Shown: positions 31,976-45,318, counted from the stretch's first letter. The stretch is DNA of 64,000 nucleotides from Zerene cesonia (GCF_012273895.1 NC_052112.1:8656102-8720101); one strand, 5' to 3'. The notes: generated by a model not told the origin, from the letters alone. Translations and numbers: made by a program.

Positions 31976-33310
31976 ACTATAAATCATATTATGCTGAATG
32001 TTATTTAAAACTATCGTACTGAACGATTTAGGGGATTAAAACTATCCGATAAAATGTTTTGGCTCGCAAACTACCTATCTATCTTTGTACTAAAATTCAT
32101 TTAGATTTTAAAATTTATAACGGTCTATCTATTATTTACTATCTACAATCCGACGATTACACGATTGAAAACAGGTATTGAAATAGTTATTCGTTCTTCC
32201 TATAAAGTCTTAAATGCATAAAACTCATCGGGTATATACTTTAAAACACTTTTTTATTTAAATATTGCTATGAAAATTACGCCTTTGTCATCATCTTTGA
32301 TACATCAGAGCCGTGAGGTGCGTGAGATACAATTTCTTGAACATATAGAGGCATTGCATAAAATATAGGTTTCTGTCAAAATACTCCTGTAGTGTAAAGT
32401 ACGACAGAATAAATGAGCGCAGCTCTGATTAAATTATGAGGTATTTTGTTATTATAAATGTATATTTTACTGAACTAAAAGTTGTTACTTTTTAGATTGT
32501 TATCTTACAATTTCAATCCACGATTTGTCTTTAAGATGTAAAAATTTCAAAACTCTCGTTATAGACTAAGTTGTCTTGTATAATTTCTGACTGTTCTACT
32601 GTTTGTTATACCAAACAAAGAAAAAAAAATAGCTTGAAATCCTGCTATTATGCTCATATTCTTTCTTCTTTCTTACAACAAAATAAATCGTAATCGTAAT
32701 CTCAAAATACTGATCGGATAAAAAAAAATAAACTAAACAGATCACATATTAAATATACCTATGATCTAAACAGTTTAGTTTTTTACAAAATATAAATTTT
32801 TTCCTAAAAACTTGCGATAGAGTGCTGTGAACGTATATCTCATATATGTTATACATTTTCTATTATAAATTATTGTAAGCTATCCATAAAGATCTCAAAT
32901 GCATAAGAGAATAAATTAAATTAAGAATAAATAAATTGCAAGAGATCTGGAATAATTTACTTAAGTCACTTATTCAGATATTTATTAAATTTCAAGGCGA
33001 AGTAGTCAGTCGTCAAAAAAGTCGTTGACCTTAACAAACTAATAAATCTTTAAAAGCGTATTGATAGCGTGTTATCTACATCAAACATTAAACCTTTAAT
33101 CGTTATATTAATGCGAATGTATGAACTGAGAGTCAAATCTCGTAATAGCTAAGTAACCATTGTTGTCTACTCTAACAAATTTCTCAAATAGTACCAAACA
33201 TTGCAGTGCTTTACCTATTATATAATATACAATAAGCATACTTAGTCTGGCCATAAATACTGTTACACTTAATTATAAAAAAATATTACATTTGAATTTC
33301 GAATCTGTCA
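31976..33310. other. Unassigned AT-rich DNA
   Basis: No feature recognised up to the gap. Confidence 0.4.
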
Positions 33311-34310
33311 NNNNNNNNNNNNNNNNNNNNNNNNNNNNNNNNNNNNNNNNNNNNNNNNNNNNNNNNNNNNNNNNNNNNNNNNNNNNNNNNNNNNNNNNNN
33401 NNNNNNNNNNNNNNNNNNNNNNNNNNNNNNNNNNNNNNNNNNNNNNNNNNNNNNNNNNNNNNNNNNNNNNNNNNNNNNNNNNNNNNNNNNNNNNNNNNNN
33501 NNNNNNNNNNNNNNNNNNNNNNNNNNNNNNNNNNNNNNNNNNNNNNNNNNNNNNNNNNNNNNNNNNNNNNNNNNNNNNNNNNNNNNNNNNNNNNNNNNNN
33601 NNNNNNNNNNNNNNNNNNNNNNNNNNNNNNNNNNNNNNNNNNNNNNNNNNNNNNNNNNNNNNNNNNNNNNNNNNNNNNNNNNNNNNNNNNNNNNNNNNNN
33701 NNNNNNNNNNNNNNNNNNNNNNNNNNNNNNNNNNNNNNNNNNNNNNNNNNNNNNNNNNNNNNNNNNNNNNNNNNNNNNNNNNNNNNNNNNNNNNNNNNNN
33801 NNNNNNNNNNNNNNNNNNNNNNNNNNNNNNNNNNNNNNNNNNNNNNNNNNNNNNNNNNNNNNNNNNNNNNNNNNNNNNNNNNNNNNNNNNNNNNNNNNNN
33901 NNNNNNNNNNNNNNNNNNNNNNNNNNNNNNNNNNNNNNNNNNNNNNNNNNNNNNNNNNNNNNNNNNNNNNNNNNNNNNNNNNNNNNNNNNNNNNNNNNNN
34001 NNNNNNNNNNNNNNNNNNNNNNNNNNNNNNNNNNNNNNNNNNNNNNNNNNNNNNNNNNNNNNNNNNNNNNNNNNNNNNNNNNNNNNNNNNNNNNNNNNNN
34101 NNNNNNNNNNNNNNNNNNNNNNNNNNNNNNNNNNNNNNNNNNNNNNNNNNNNNNNNNNNNNNNNNNNNNNNNNNNNNNNNNNNNNNNNNNNNNNNNNNNN
34201 NNNNNNNNNNNNNNNNNNNNNNNNNNNNNNNNNNNNNNNNNNNNNNNNNNNNNNNNNNNNNNNNNNNNNNNNNNNNNNNNNNNNNNNNNNNNNNNNNNNN
34301 NNNNNNNNNN
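33311..34310. other. Assembly gap, 1000 N
   Basis: Exactly 1000 N. The right edge lies close to a partial Lep1-like element, so repeat collapse is a likely cause. Confidence 0.95.
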
Positions 34311-34321
34311 GTCTGAGAATC

Positions 34322-34397
34322 GGCCAACATCTATTTTTTATCCCGATATTCCTACGGGATACGGACGTACGCGGGTGAAACCGCGGGGAGCAGCTAG
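34322..34397 (+). mobile_element. Lep1-like element, 3' half at gap edge
   Basis: TTTTTTATCCCGATATTCCT, ACGGGATACGGACGTACGCG, GGTGAAACCGCGGGGAGCAG and CTAG. The 5' half is missing at or inside the gap. Confidence 0.75.
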
Positions 34398-34761
34398 ATA
34401 AATTATTGAAAATTATGCACCGAAATGTTTGTTTGCGCATAACCTCCAAACAGCTGCACCAAATAGAATTAATTCTTATTTTGCGTTTATTATTTTTAGG
34501 CGAAAGTAAGTATGATAAAATACGAGTATTTAAAAGAGTAACAGAAAATTATAACTCGGGCAAAGTCCGGCTAGTAAAATATAATGCATACATATTCTGT
34601 AAGCGCGGGAAATGTGATAGGCGATCGAATGTTCTTCAATGATAAACTAAAGTAATAAATATAGTTAAAAAAAACATCGAAATTACAGATGCAACTAAAT
34701 TGTATCACTTGTTCTCATTATTTAATCTTGGCGATCCTAATCAGCATAATAATATTAACTC
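34398..34761. other. Unassigned DNA
   Basis: A 78-codon plus frame (34406-34642) begins just after the Lep1 end and has no family motif; treated as chance. Confidence 0.35.
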
Positions 34762-34890
34762 ATGAATAACCTATCCTTGATAAGTGTACAAAGTTTGAAT
34801 TAAATCCGTCCATTTGAAGAGCGTCAAAATCGAGTCTAAAGTATTTCGTTGTAAACAAACAAATAATCATACAGGTGAAGCTAATAAAAG
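34762..34890 (-). repeat. Interspersed repeat (TTGATAAGTGTACAAAGTTTGAA family)
   Basis: CCTTGATAAGTGTACAAAGT, GAGCGTCAAAATCGAGTC and GTGAAGCTAATAAAAGCGTG, matching 12110-12245. Confidence 0.55.
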
Positions 34891-36861
34891 CGTGTTAAAA
34901 ACACACAAGCATTCCGTGCTACCTCACCAGCAGGCAAAGTTTATTAATAGCCGTCTACAGCCCACAATCCCCGCTGAAGCCGTGTAATGAATTCCAGCAC
35001 AATTCATTCTTTACTGTCAGCAAAGACTATTTATTCGGGCATTCTAAACTTCACGCCCAATTTATTTGGATGAACCGCAAAATGCTGCCGGTTTAAAGGT
35101 TTTTTTTAATACCTTTGTACGTCGTAAAATAAACGTTTTAACGTAATCCATGAATATTTAGTGGAATGTATAGAATGGATATATTTGTTTATGTGTTGCC
35201 GATAGAACGTCTATCAAACCACCTTTATACGACTAAAAGCGACAAATATGAATTAGAATTATATTTAACAACGGAAATTCCAACCAGTGCTATAGAAATC
35301 TTCTCCTTGATCGTTTTAAATGATAGAACTGACCTTGAGCCTTTGACGATTCATCTCAATAGTTTCTTTTGTTTTGTGATAAAAATATTCTTGTAGTTAT
35401 AAAATTTCTATAGTCTTCTTTGTATACAGAGCCCTCGAAACGATTAATTATATTCATCCTTAAAATAATGTCGTTCAAAAGATTTTAACTACATAAAAGT
35501 ATCGTAAGTGGGAGATCCACATACTTTTCTTTACCCTTGCCAGTCTTTTCCTTTATTCCTATAATTAATCCTTTCGTTCACCAATCAACCAACGTATTCG
35601 ACCAATATTACGGGCATTTGTCCAGAATTATGAAGCTATTAAAGAAATTACGAAATATTAGATACGTTATTTGACAGAACAAACACACAATTACAAATAC
35701 ATCCATTTAAAATGTTCTATAACTTTGCTGGAATATCAAACGCTTTGCAGCTGGTGTGTGCTTTAATAATAATAACATATTAAAACCCGCAAGGTCTTTG
35801 TAAGCCCGAGGTAATGAATTTAATACTGCGATCTTGGCGCTGTTTATGCAGCCTGCAATCTGCATGGTAATGGGAATATCATCTACATTGCTTGATATTG
35901 TTTTACTTGGTAATTTAATCGTTCCTTTATCTATTCATTTATCTGCAATAAATGGTACTTAGAAAAACCTTTAACATAAAAGTAATATATTATTTTAAAT
36001 GAAAAAAAGTATAATTTATGTGGCGGTTTATGACTTGGTAGTTAGGCACGTATATGCTTATAAATACACTATCGAATTTGATACACCTCTTTTTATATAT
36101 ATACGACTCAAAATGTGTGATATTATGAGGCCTTTGTATCATCATGACTGAATCGATATTTTGTATTTTAAACCACAACAGCACCAACAATGTTTTTTAT
36201 CTTAAAAATCCATTTTTTATCGGTCGTTTAAAATTGAATCAGGTTATTTTATTTCACCGCCACTAAACTGTCATGGCTTTTGTGAGGCTTTTATCGTTTC
36301 TCTTTCGTTCTAGTGTTTTGTCTCTCTTTCGATATTAACGAAAATAGGATACGATATTCCTCTAATAGTAGGAGCATACTCATTCTAACTCCAGATTCTC
36401 ACAAACTATAAAAAGAGGTTTTTCTAAGATTAATAAGAAACAAGCTAAAATATCACTACGAAACAGTCATAAAACCTCTGTGACATACTCTGCTAAACGA
36501 TATGTTACAGCTCCTATCCAATTAATCCATTAATAAACAATCCATATGGTTCACAGATAATCCTGGATATAAATGTCTCTAACAATAGCTTACTAAGTAA
36601 AAGTCCAATATTAAAAGGCAGAAAAATCAATATGTCTTCATGCACTACATTTTCATTGCCATTGTTTGCGTCAATCTACCAAGTATCGTTAAAAATTCAA
36701 GATGGGATTTAATTCTTTATGTACTTTAAAATTTCTTTGTTACTCTTGTATTTGTATAATGGCGTGTCTTAATTTACCCAATACAATGTTTGCTTGTCAT
36801 TTAATTGTTTCGAAGAATGTATCGTGGTATAAACAATTACGAAATTTTAAATTATTATATA
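34891..36861. other. Unassigned DNA
   Basis: A 76-codon plus frame (35166-35396) has an unremarkable composition and no motif. A weak piece of SINE body (CTTGCCAGTCTTTTCCTTTA, minus orientation) occurs at about 35538-35557. No gene recognised. Confidence 0.35.
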
Positions 36862-37057
36862 GCTAGCTGCGCCCCGTGGTTTCTTCCGCCTAAGTCCGTA
36901 TCCCGTTGAAATATCGGGATAAAAAGTTGCCTATATGTTATTCTAGTTGTCCAGTTATCTACGTAACAAATTTTATTGCAATCGGTTCAGCAGTTTTTGC
37001 GTGAAAGAGCAACTAACACACACCTTACAAACTTTCGCATTTATAATATTAGTAGGA
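36862..37057 (-). mobile_element. Lep1-like Helitron-like element
   Basis: GCTAGCTGCGCCCCGTGGTT to ATTTATAATATTAGTAGGA, with an extra TAGGATAG after the 5' end. Confidence 0.8.
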
Positions 37058-37066
37058 TAGGATAGA

Positions 37067-37265
37067 TGTAACCCGCGACGATACTCGCGTGAAAAACAAG
37101 AGAAAGTAGAAGAGTAGAAAGTAGCCTATGTGCTAATTCAGACTATGATGTATGTCTGTACTAAATTTCATGCAGATACGATAGTCTGTTTTCGCGTGAA
37201 AGAGTAACAATATATTATAATACATCAATACTCACAAATTTTCACGTTTATAATTCTAGTAGCAT
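37067..37265 (-). mobile_element. Helitron-like element (GTAACCCGCGG family) abutting Lep1
   Basis: ATGTAACCCGCGACGATACT, GAAAGTAGCCTATGTGCTAA, TTCAGACTATGATG and TTTTCACGTTTATAATTCTA. It begins ten bases after the Lep1-like copy, in the same orientation. Confidence 0.65.
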
Positions 37266-37347
37266 TATTTATTATACAATACTCTAAAATTTATATATTA
37301 GGTATGTGAGCATGCACGAAATAAATTGACATTTCAGTAACCAAATT

Positions 37348-37548
37348 ACCACTGCTTGAAACGGTGAAGAAAAACATCCTGAAGATACCAGCATGTCCAA
37401 GTATCAACAGTTCGACGATACATGACGTCTGCCATCACAGTTTATTTATTTTATTTGATATAATAAGACAACAGCGATTCATTAATGTTATTAAATTACT
37501 TATAAATTGATGAATAGGAGGCCTGCGTCCTTGATGATGATAATATAA
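37348..37548 (+). mobile_element. (ATG)n-type SINE, interrupted
   Basis: ACCACTGCTTGAAACGGTGA, AAACATCCTGAAGATACCAG, CAGTTCGACGATACATGACG, then about 80 unrelated bases, then GAGGCCTGCGTCCTTGATGA and TGATAA. Confidence 0.55.
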
Positions 37549-38317
37549 TTTCTTTGTATGTGTATAATATCAATTGTATATAAATATAATATTGATTGAC
37601 AATTAGTTTCTTTTTTACTTTAACTAGTTACTGGTACAGTTTAAATGAGTGGTAAGGCCGCCTGCTATGCTATATCATTACTTATTGTTTCTTTTCTTTG
37701 TATTTTGTTTCATCTACTACGTTACAAACTAGTATACTAATAATAAGTAGTTGAAAGTTTGATAAATATTCGAAATAAAATCATTTTTGAATCGAATAAA
37801 AAAGCTATAGGTACAGCTATAGGTAATTGTTTATACAATAAAGTATTAAATAAGACAAATAAAAAGTTTGCAATAAACAAAATTTTCAATAGATTATTTT
37901 CACTAAGCAAACCAGCAAATATTTACTAAGTCTCGCTCGATTATGGCCGATAGCGACCCTAAAATTAGCCTTTACTTAAACTATTTAATTGTATATCAGT
38001 GATCAAAAAGACAAATACCCGGATAATCTCTATCAACTCCGAACAACTTCAGACGATTCCAAATTTGCGTAAATGTTGTTGGAACTCAAACAAACTTCAG
38101 TTTTGTTTTAATTATTACTGACGAAGGTCTAATTTTGACGGTGATCCACCCCTATATAAATGAAATGATTAATGGAATAATATAGTCCGGTGTCGAACTC
38201 GGAAACTTTTTAGTCGTTCAATGTTTATATGAAACAAGCTGTGCCGCCCGGGTACAATCGCAGGGAAAAGGGAAAATAAGTATTTATATAGCGTATGTTT
38301 TTTGATAAATTCTCTAT
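37549..38317. other. Unassigned AT-rich DNA
   Basis: No feature recognised. Confidence 0.4.
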
Positions 38318-38480
38318 TGTGGAAGTTGAGCACGCTTCGGCACGAATTGGGCCAGCTCGTACCGGGGACGGGACATCGATACGGACGATCGACATCATAT
38401 AGTAGCATGCGAATGCTTCTGTATTTCGTACTTAGCGATGATAGCTTACGATCAGGGGAGATATTAGCTTAGTTGTCCGC
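38318..38480 (-). mobile_element. SINE body fragment (Metulj-like group)
   Basis: The plus strand reads GAGCACGCTTCGGCACGAAT, TGGGCCAGCTCGTACCGGGG, ATAGTAGCATGCGAATGC, then the head remnant TAGCTTACGATCAGG and AGTTGTCCGCTATGAG. Confidence 0.65.
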
Positions 38481-38681
38481 TATGAGATAAAGCTAAAAAA
38501 CTGATAAGGATAGTCAAAATAGGAGAATTTCACGTAAATGTGTTATAAACATACATATATACATCCTCACACGTATAATATATGTAGAATAAAATTATTT
38601 TCAGTTGGCAATGTTTGTCTTATGAAGCTGTTTCTAATTAATGCTAATATTATTCGTATTGAAGTTAAAGTAAATATATAT

Positions 38682-38706
38682 GACTAGCGGTCCGCCCCGG
38701 CTTCAC
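38682..38706 (-). mobile_element. Helitron-like 3' end fragment (GGGGCGGACCGCTAG family)
   Basis: ACTAGCGGTCCGCCCCGGCT only, the reverse of the end at 57490-57509. Confidence 0.45.
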
Positions 38707-41700
38707 CTATTGTATTTTATATAGCTTATAGAAATCAAGGACATATCAAACGGTGAAAGAATTTTTGAATCTATGAAATAAACTATTAAGTTTTGTATTA
38801 CTGTAACTCTTATGTTATAGAAGTATTGATAAATATATAAACTATACATTTTTGATGTATTGTAATATGTCTTAACCATTTTCATGATAAATTTCATTAA
38901 GTTAATAAATCTAAAAACATGATTACAAAAACAAGCAACGATAAATTTTTAAACAACATTAAATAAATATATTTACCATAAACATGATTTTAAAAACGAT
39001 ATATTTGTGTCTAAATAAACCACCATGAGAAAAGATAAATTCGCAATTGAATCTTATCTAAAAGTACAACATAATATATTAGACTACAAACATTTCAACC
39101 CCAACAATTTATTAAAGCGCAAAAATGTACAGTTACTTGTATATAGAAGATTTTAACGAACTTGTATAGAAGCTTGTTAAAAACATAACCGTCGATGGTT
39201 CCTTACCACAGGTATTTAATCTAAACTCGATATTGAAACACGTATAAGTTGGTATAAAATCCAATACATCGAGCGGATACAGCGCAATTAGTGTCGGCGG
39301 ATGTGAAAGGCCCGGCTAAGTTGTATGTATAACCTCCTTATAACGAGTTAAGAAGACTGCACATTGTCAGCACACGAGCGTGAAGCTTATTTATATGCTA
39401 CATGTTTAGAGATTTCATTGTGAAGATTTGTATGGACAGTTTTCGTAAGGAATTATAGTTAATGTGTTTAAATTGTCTTTACTTCATTGATTAATATGAG
39501 ATTGCCCTTCATCCCTACTAATATGCGAAACTAAATCTATCTATTTCTCTGGAAGGACCAATTTGGACAAAATTTTGTGCGCATGTAGTTTGAGAACAAA
39601 GAACAAGGGCCTAGGGTAAATTTTATCTCCGTAAACTCCGCATATCCCGGTACTTTCTATGCTTTCACTGGCCCTGGCCTAATTACGATAACATACAGTA
39701 CAATGGCTCATCAGTAGGTATATGATTTTTAAATGATGTAGGACTTCGCATATGCACACCTTTTTTGTGATCTAAACTAAGAAAAAAAAATCTTTATGTA
39801 AAATAAAATTACATAAAGAAAATCGATCAGTGAAACAGATGAACATCATCTGCCCCATACCCCATATCTGCCCCATGCCCGTAGGGGACACGGGACTTCA
39901 CTTTTAAAATAAAATCGAATGTAACTGCCGCTTAAGGTACACCACGCTTATCTTATATTAACTGTAGAGAATCTTGTTAGACGCGTGTTAGGGAACAAAT
40001 GAAGTTAAAGGCAATGTACTGTAAAAGTATAACATTACGTGTTTAAAAAAAAGGTGTGTGTACGATTCACACACGATAGAAGTGAAACTTCAGTAAATCG
40101 ACAAAAGAACGAGATAAATATATATAAAATATAAAATAGTATGTATATTTCTGTCTCATTCTTTGCCGGCTTCATTCTACACATTTGTGTCTCTTACCTG
40201 TCGTTTTTGTCTCTTACGTTTGCGTCAGGTTTGAAATCACAATGATTCTAAAGACCACTTCAATAAGTTATAATCAATAAGTAACTACGAACTGTTTTAC
40301 TCCTATATTGACTTCACCTGTATTTTCGTATACTTATGTTTGTATGTAAATCTAAAGGCAATGAAGGTCGTGCGATTCATTCTAATTTTATTGCTCGTGC
40401 GTTGCGGACGTGCTTTTGAATTGTGTGCCTACTTACTGTGTCCGGTGTTTTATTATGTACTAAAATACACGGATATAACAGCAGCCAAAACTAGGAGACA
40501 CTATTACACTATATAGATCATATATTATATATTATACTATATATTATAGAGACCAAATTATAGTCCAATTTGTACATTCACTACGAAATGAAATCTTATT
40601 GGCAATTCTTTCTCTTAATTGTTTATTTATTTAAGTGTAACCTGGAATGAAAAACTAATGAAGGATTTTGTTCTACAATGAAATACGATTGTTTTTTTTT
40701 GGATAGACTTTCGACTTTCTCACGTGAACTATTGATATTATAATTATACGCTTTATCAAAAGGAAAGATATGGGTTGGGACCATTTTATATTAGTTTTAT
40801 CCATTGGTATATACCATAAAATAAATTTTCAAATTAACCAAAAGGGCACATACATATAATGAATAAATGTCCTTTAAAATTAGTTGATTCAATAGAAATT
40901 TATCCAATAAATCGTTAATTAAACATTTGCAATTATCCAATTATTGGAAAGAATATTCTTTTAGTTAGATTATTCTAATGTATATGGCGTGAAGTGAGAT
41001 AAAATATTAAAATAGATCCTAAAAACACACGTAAACCTTACCACATCGTAATTTAGTCTTTACGTTAAAGTCAGAATGCGCAATTTTACAACTACAAACA
41101 TATAAAAATCTGTTAATATGCCAACAATAAGCTCCACATATTTAAATCCAAAGGTCACACATTGACCTTTCCCAAGTATTAGACCACCAGCACCGAGTTC
41201 ATTAAAGCAACCTTTGTTGGTGACACAAAGAAACCTGTCAGCGAATGATAGATTGTTGATTTGTTAATCCTTTCGGCTTGGAATTTGTTTTTGTATTACT
41301 CGGATAAATTTGTAAGATGGATGTGCTCGGAGGGTTGTCTCTGAGATCACATCTGTGTAGGGTACTGGAAATTACCTAAACACACGATGTTTTTGCAAGG
41401 GTATGGAATTTTTTTCTTATTAGAGAGAAACATTTTTATGTATGGCGGCTGAAGACAGTTAAAAATCATTTAATTACGGCACCGCTACCAACGTTTTATG
41501 TGATGTTTAAACTTATTATTTCAGAATGAAACGAATGCGTTTATCAACGCCGAAAAATGTACTTTTCGCATTTCTCTCATATCATTCATGAAAAGTTCTA
41601 TGCGTCAGCAGTGGAAGTGGTAGCAGTAGGTAGATATTATACTAGAACCAATTGTTAGCCCTTTTAGAACCAATTGGGTTGCAATGTAATTTGTCAACGT

Positions 41701-41990
41701 CTGTAACGGCTCTACAGGGCTATAATGCTAGTAATCCAAAGCCCTGTTTCAGACCAAAACAAACAAAGTTTATAAGCAATATGAAACATTAGATAAAGTA
41801 ATTAATTTGTTTTTTTCCAAGCATTAGATTATTCAATTAAAGGCTTCTCTCATCGTCGTATCAATACTTTTTTCAATATAAATACCGAAACAAAAAAATA
41901 CATATATTAAAAACTTTTATAATCTTTAAATAAAATGCTTCTATAATTAAAATAACTCTTTTCTTAAATTACTTACGTAACAATCAACAA
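38707..41990. other. Unassigned AT-rich DNA
   Basis: Over 3 kb without a convincing frame. 39520-39680 shows words of a degraded Helitron-like repeat (CTACTAATATGCGAAACTAA), and 40500-40555 is an AT-only palindromic patch. No gene recognised. Confidence 0.35.
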
Positions 41991-41996
41991 CACACG

Positions 41997-42068
41997 CGTA
42001 GAACGTACACGTAGCCCCAAGCTACGTACTTGTTCTACGCTGCTACGAATACTCTACGCTATAGCGTA
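41997..42068. repeat. CTACG/CGTAG palindrome cluster
   Basis: Two 19-base arms (41997-42015 and 42021-42039, CGTAGAAC....ACGTAGC) are inverted with a 4-base mismatched middle and loop CCCAA. The perfect 14-bp palindrome TACGCTATAGCGTA follows at 42055-42068. Six CTACG or CGTAG words fall within about 70 bp. Family unknown. Confidence 0.65.
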
Positions 42069-43454
42069 ATTGAGTATAACCGCTATTTCATTCAGCGCAT
42101 TACTCGTATTTCTAAGAAATACAGCCCTGAACATTAAATAAAGCGATTCCATTAATTCATAAATTTATATCATTATATCGTGTAAATGTTTGATGTTTTT
42201 TAAGTACTGGTTTAATTTGCTTCTAAACTAATAAACTCTTTGCTTGCTTTGCTTCTAAATTAATATAATCTTGCTAATAAACTTTTTGAATGACTTTTTC
42301 ACTAATGCTTATTATACTCATTCAATATTTATAAATGAAATTGCTAGAAAATTAAATACACAACTAATTAAATTAATCAATATATCATTATTTTTATGTG
42401 TCGAATACTAAAACAAATTGTATAACAACATTTAATATTTGTCTTGATTAGCATTTTTGGATACTATTTCTGTATACATATTTTGTAAAATTAAAAACGG
42501 AATGCCCTATTTATTTTAATAAAACCTATGAAATATCAAAAAGATGAAATAAAATGCGATATTTGATATGTAATGAGATTCAGTGTCATACCTGAATACA
42601 AAGGAGAATAAGTCTAGAATCACAGAAAAATAAATTACTCGTGTAAGAGAGATTCTTCGTAAATGCCCAGAACGACGAGTGCAACAAATGGAAGCTTCAG
42701 GATCTGTAGAAACAGTGAAACACTGCACCTTGATGCCGACCCAACATTATCGACCAGGGAAAGTAATATTTGATACATAAAGATCCAAAAAAAGTTATAA
42801 AAAAGAATTTTATATTGTTTAAATTGTTAATAACGTTTTAATATATTAATTAATAAATCTGTTTTAGAATGTTATTATTCGGTACAAACAACATACCTTT
42901 AAGTAATTATAACATATGTATAAAAGTAAATAATTAGTTTTATAAATGTAACTAATTAGTTCAAAATTATTCAATGAAAGTAAATTAGACAACCATAACA
43001 ATTTTCATCAAGGCAGATAAATTTGAGGATAAAGCCATAGGCGTTCCGTTTTCCCATAATGAAGCACCTAATTAGATATTAAGGTGCTAAAATATGGTAA
43101 TCTTAATATGGAATCTTAATTAAGATGTAGCTATTTCTACGTTTTGTATTATAAAATAAGAGAGAAATTGATTGCGTTGTGGTTTTTAGTAGGTCATTGA
43201 TAAAAATTATGTATTCTATCACTAATATGCAGAAATCTCAATATGCACAGAATTAGTTGAAATAAACGTTAACTATCCCTTCTATACTATATCAGTTCAT
43301 ATACGAGGTCAACTGTCTATTAAAGTTTATACTTAATAAGTTAAAATGATAGTAATGTTTTTATTTTCAACATTAACACTAATTTTTCATAGTTCAAACG
43401 CAATCAATAATTCTACCAAAGACACGTGTATATCATGTCCATTTATTATTCTAT
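42069..43454. other. Unassigned AT-rich DNA
   Basis: A second small perfect stem, GTATTTCT-A-AGAAATAC, lies at about 42107-42123. No gene recognised. Confidence 0.4.
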
Positions 43455-43600
43455 AATTAAAAGAATATTTATTTCTTTATTAACACTTTATTGTACAATA
43501 CACATACAGTTAACAAAAACCAATAAACAATATCTACTGTACAATCTGGCGGCCTTATCGCTTTGAAGCGATTTCTTCCAGGCAACATTTGGATACAGGA
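43455..43600 (-). mobile_element. LINE 3' end with terminal stem-loop
   Basis: On the minus strand it reads CAAATGTTGCCTGGAAGAAA, TCGCTTCAAAGCGATAAGGC, CGCCAGATTGTACAG, then TTGTACAATAAAG and an A-rich tail. The stem ATCGCTT/AAGCGAT (43557-43563 and 43566-43572) is a hairpin of the sort LINE enzymes can recognise. The word order 'GCCTGGAAGA..TCGCTT..AAGCGATAAGGCCGCC' recalls an abundant lepidopteran LINE 3' UTR (memory only, family not named). Confidence 0.55.
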
Positions 43601-44354
43601 AATATAAATAAAAATAATGATGCAATATATCAAAATCTTCAGTTAAAAGCATTATTCAAACGAACGGTCAATTCAACCGGATTCATAACAGCATTATGGC
43701 TGAAACACGATGGAACAAGTCAAGTTAGCATATCAAAGCTTGCCATGGTATTAGCATTCTCTATTGCCTCTCAACGCAGCGCCAGTCTGCTTATATTATG
43801 TATATTATATTAGAGAGCTGACATGGCAAACAAAAGCTTTTGGTATCTTTAACCAATTTGATAAAACAAGGTATAGTATATTATTTCACAAGTCAGCGGT
43901 ACAGAATAAAATGAACACACACACAGAACAACAGAATAAAACCTAAACTAGTGGTAAACTGTGTCTTGAAGGCCACTTACATCTCAATGTTCTTTTTGCT
44001 ATAAAAATGGTTCAAGTAATACAGTATTGTATTGTGAACACTAGAAGTTTCAAATACAAAAAAATCGACCCAGACATTGACACAGATATATACATTACAC
44101 ACTACTTTTGTTTCTGCGATTGATTGATCTTGCAATATAAAAAATTATAAAGCTCTTTACTTTTTGTATCATTGAATATTTATATATTTATTTTAGATTT
44201 TTCCTAATACGTAGCAAGACAAGTTCTGCTATGGCAGACTTTTAATGGTTGTTACGCTTTCCATAATTTCAAAATTTTCTACGTCATTTTCTTATTTTGA
44301 CAATAATTTCAGATAATCATTTACATTATTATTTACAGAAACTTAATCGCCTTC
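43601..44354. other. Unassigned DNA
   Basis: Two short plus frames (43589-43813 and 43764-43946) without motifs. This may be the upstream part of the LINE relic at 43455, but no reverse transcriptase motif is visible. Confidence 0.3.
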
Positions 44355-44515
44355 AAATCAAAACAAGACCATGTTTAAATGAGACCACGTGGAACTCAGA
44401 TCAGTTTTCAATTAAATAAAAATCACCGAAATCGTTTCTCCCATTTCTCACGTAACAAAACAAAACAATACAGTTGAATTGAGAACTTTCTCCATTTTTA
44501 AAGTCGGTTCAAAAT
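44355..44515 (-). repeat. ACCGACTTCAAAA-family repeat
   Basis: AAATGAGACCACGTGG, ATCACCGAAATCGTTTCTCC, TTTCTCCATTTTTAAAGTCG then GTTC. Confidence 0.6.
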
Positions 44516-44754
44516 ACAAACTATAACTTACTAAGTTCGAAAACCTGTTTTAGATTTTGTATTTAAACTAAAAATAGAAAAATGGGTATCTAGGGAATTG
44601 GTTGCTTTTTCATTTAACATTCTAATATGCAGTTTTATCAAGGGGCATCAATTCAAAGCATTATTTAAATAAAAGACACAAAAAAGAATAATAAGCAAAA
44701 TATACACGGTATAGGGAGTCATGTATACATATTATATATTTGATTTGCCAAAAG

Positions 44755-44795
44755 ACATAACAGACATAATTAATACATAATTATGTCTGTTATGT
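44755..44795. repeat. Perfect 18-bp inverted repeat with 5-base loop
   Basis: ACATAACAGACATAATTA at 44755-44772, loop ATACA, exact complement at 44778-44795. A further TAATACATAACATAATT follows at 44803-44819, partly repeating the arm. Confidence 0.85.
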
Positions 44796-44819
44796 TCATA
44801 ACTAATACATAACATAATT

Positions 44820-45264
44820 CTTTAACAGAATTCGTTTATTATCTTCTAGTTATGGCCTAAATTCCTAAGCAGGTCTTTTATTTCGATTTTTTTATAAAAG
44901 CCCATCTAATTAATGTTTTAGTGTATCTGCATATAAAAGTAGTACATACATGAATAAAAAGCAGTAGTAAAAGAAGTGAAACGAAATATATCGTTAGATA
45001 TTCGTCACTAATTTATAGTTGAAATTTATTCCCCAATTTCGCAAATTACACTTTTAAGCAAAACGAAACGTTTTGATGGATTGATGTAATATTTCATGTA
45101 TATCAGTCAGGTAATAGCGCGTTAAAATATAGGGCTATTTCCCTTGAGAGCGCTATTTTTATCGTGAATAATTGACTTGACACTTACCTGGATTTAATAA
45201 CATTTTGGCAGTACAAAACAATCGGTTTATATAACTAATTATATAGGATAGGTGTTGTTTCTTT
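44820..45264. other. Unassigned DNA
   Basis: No feature recognised. Confidence 0.4.
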
Positions 45265-45266
45265 GT

Positions 45267-45287
45267 ATGTGTGCGTGCGTGTGTGCG

Positions 45288-45318
<31 letters not shown>

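Noticed and set aside
35166..35396. 76-codon frame, considered as an exon
   Set aside because: No acceptor or donor with matching phase and no family motif.
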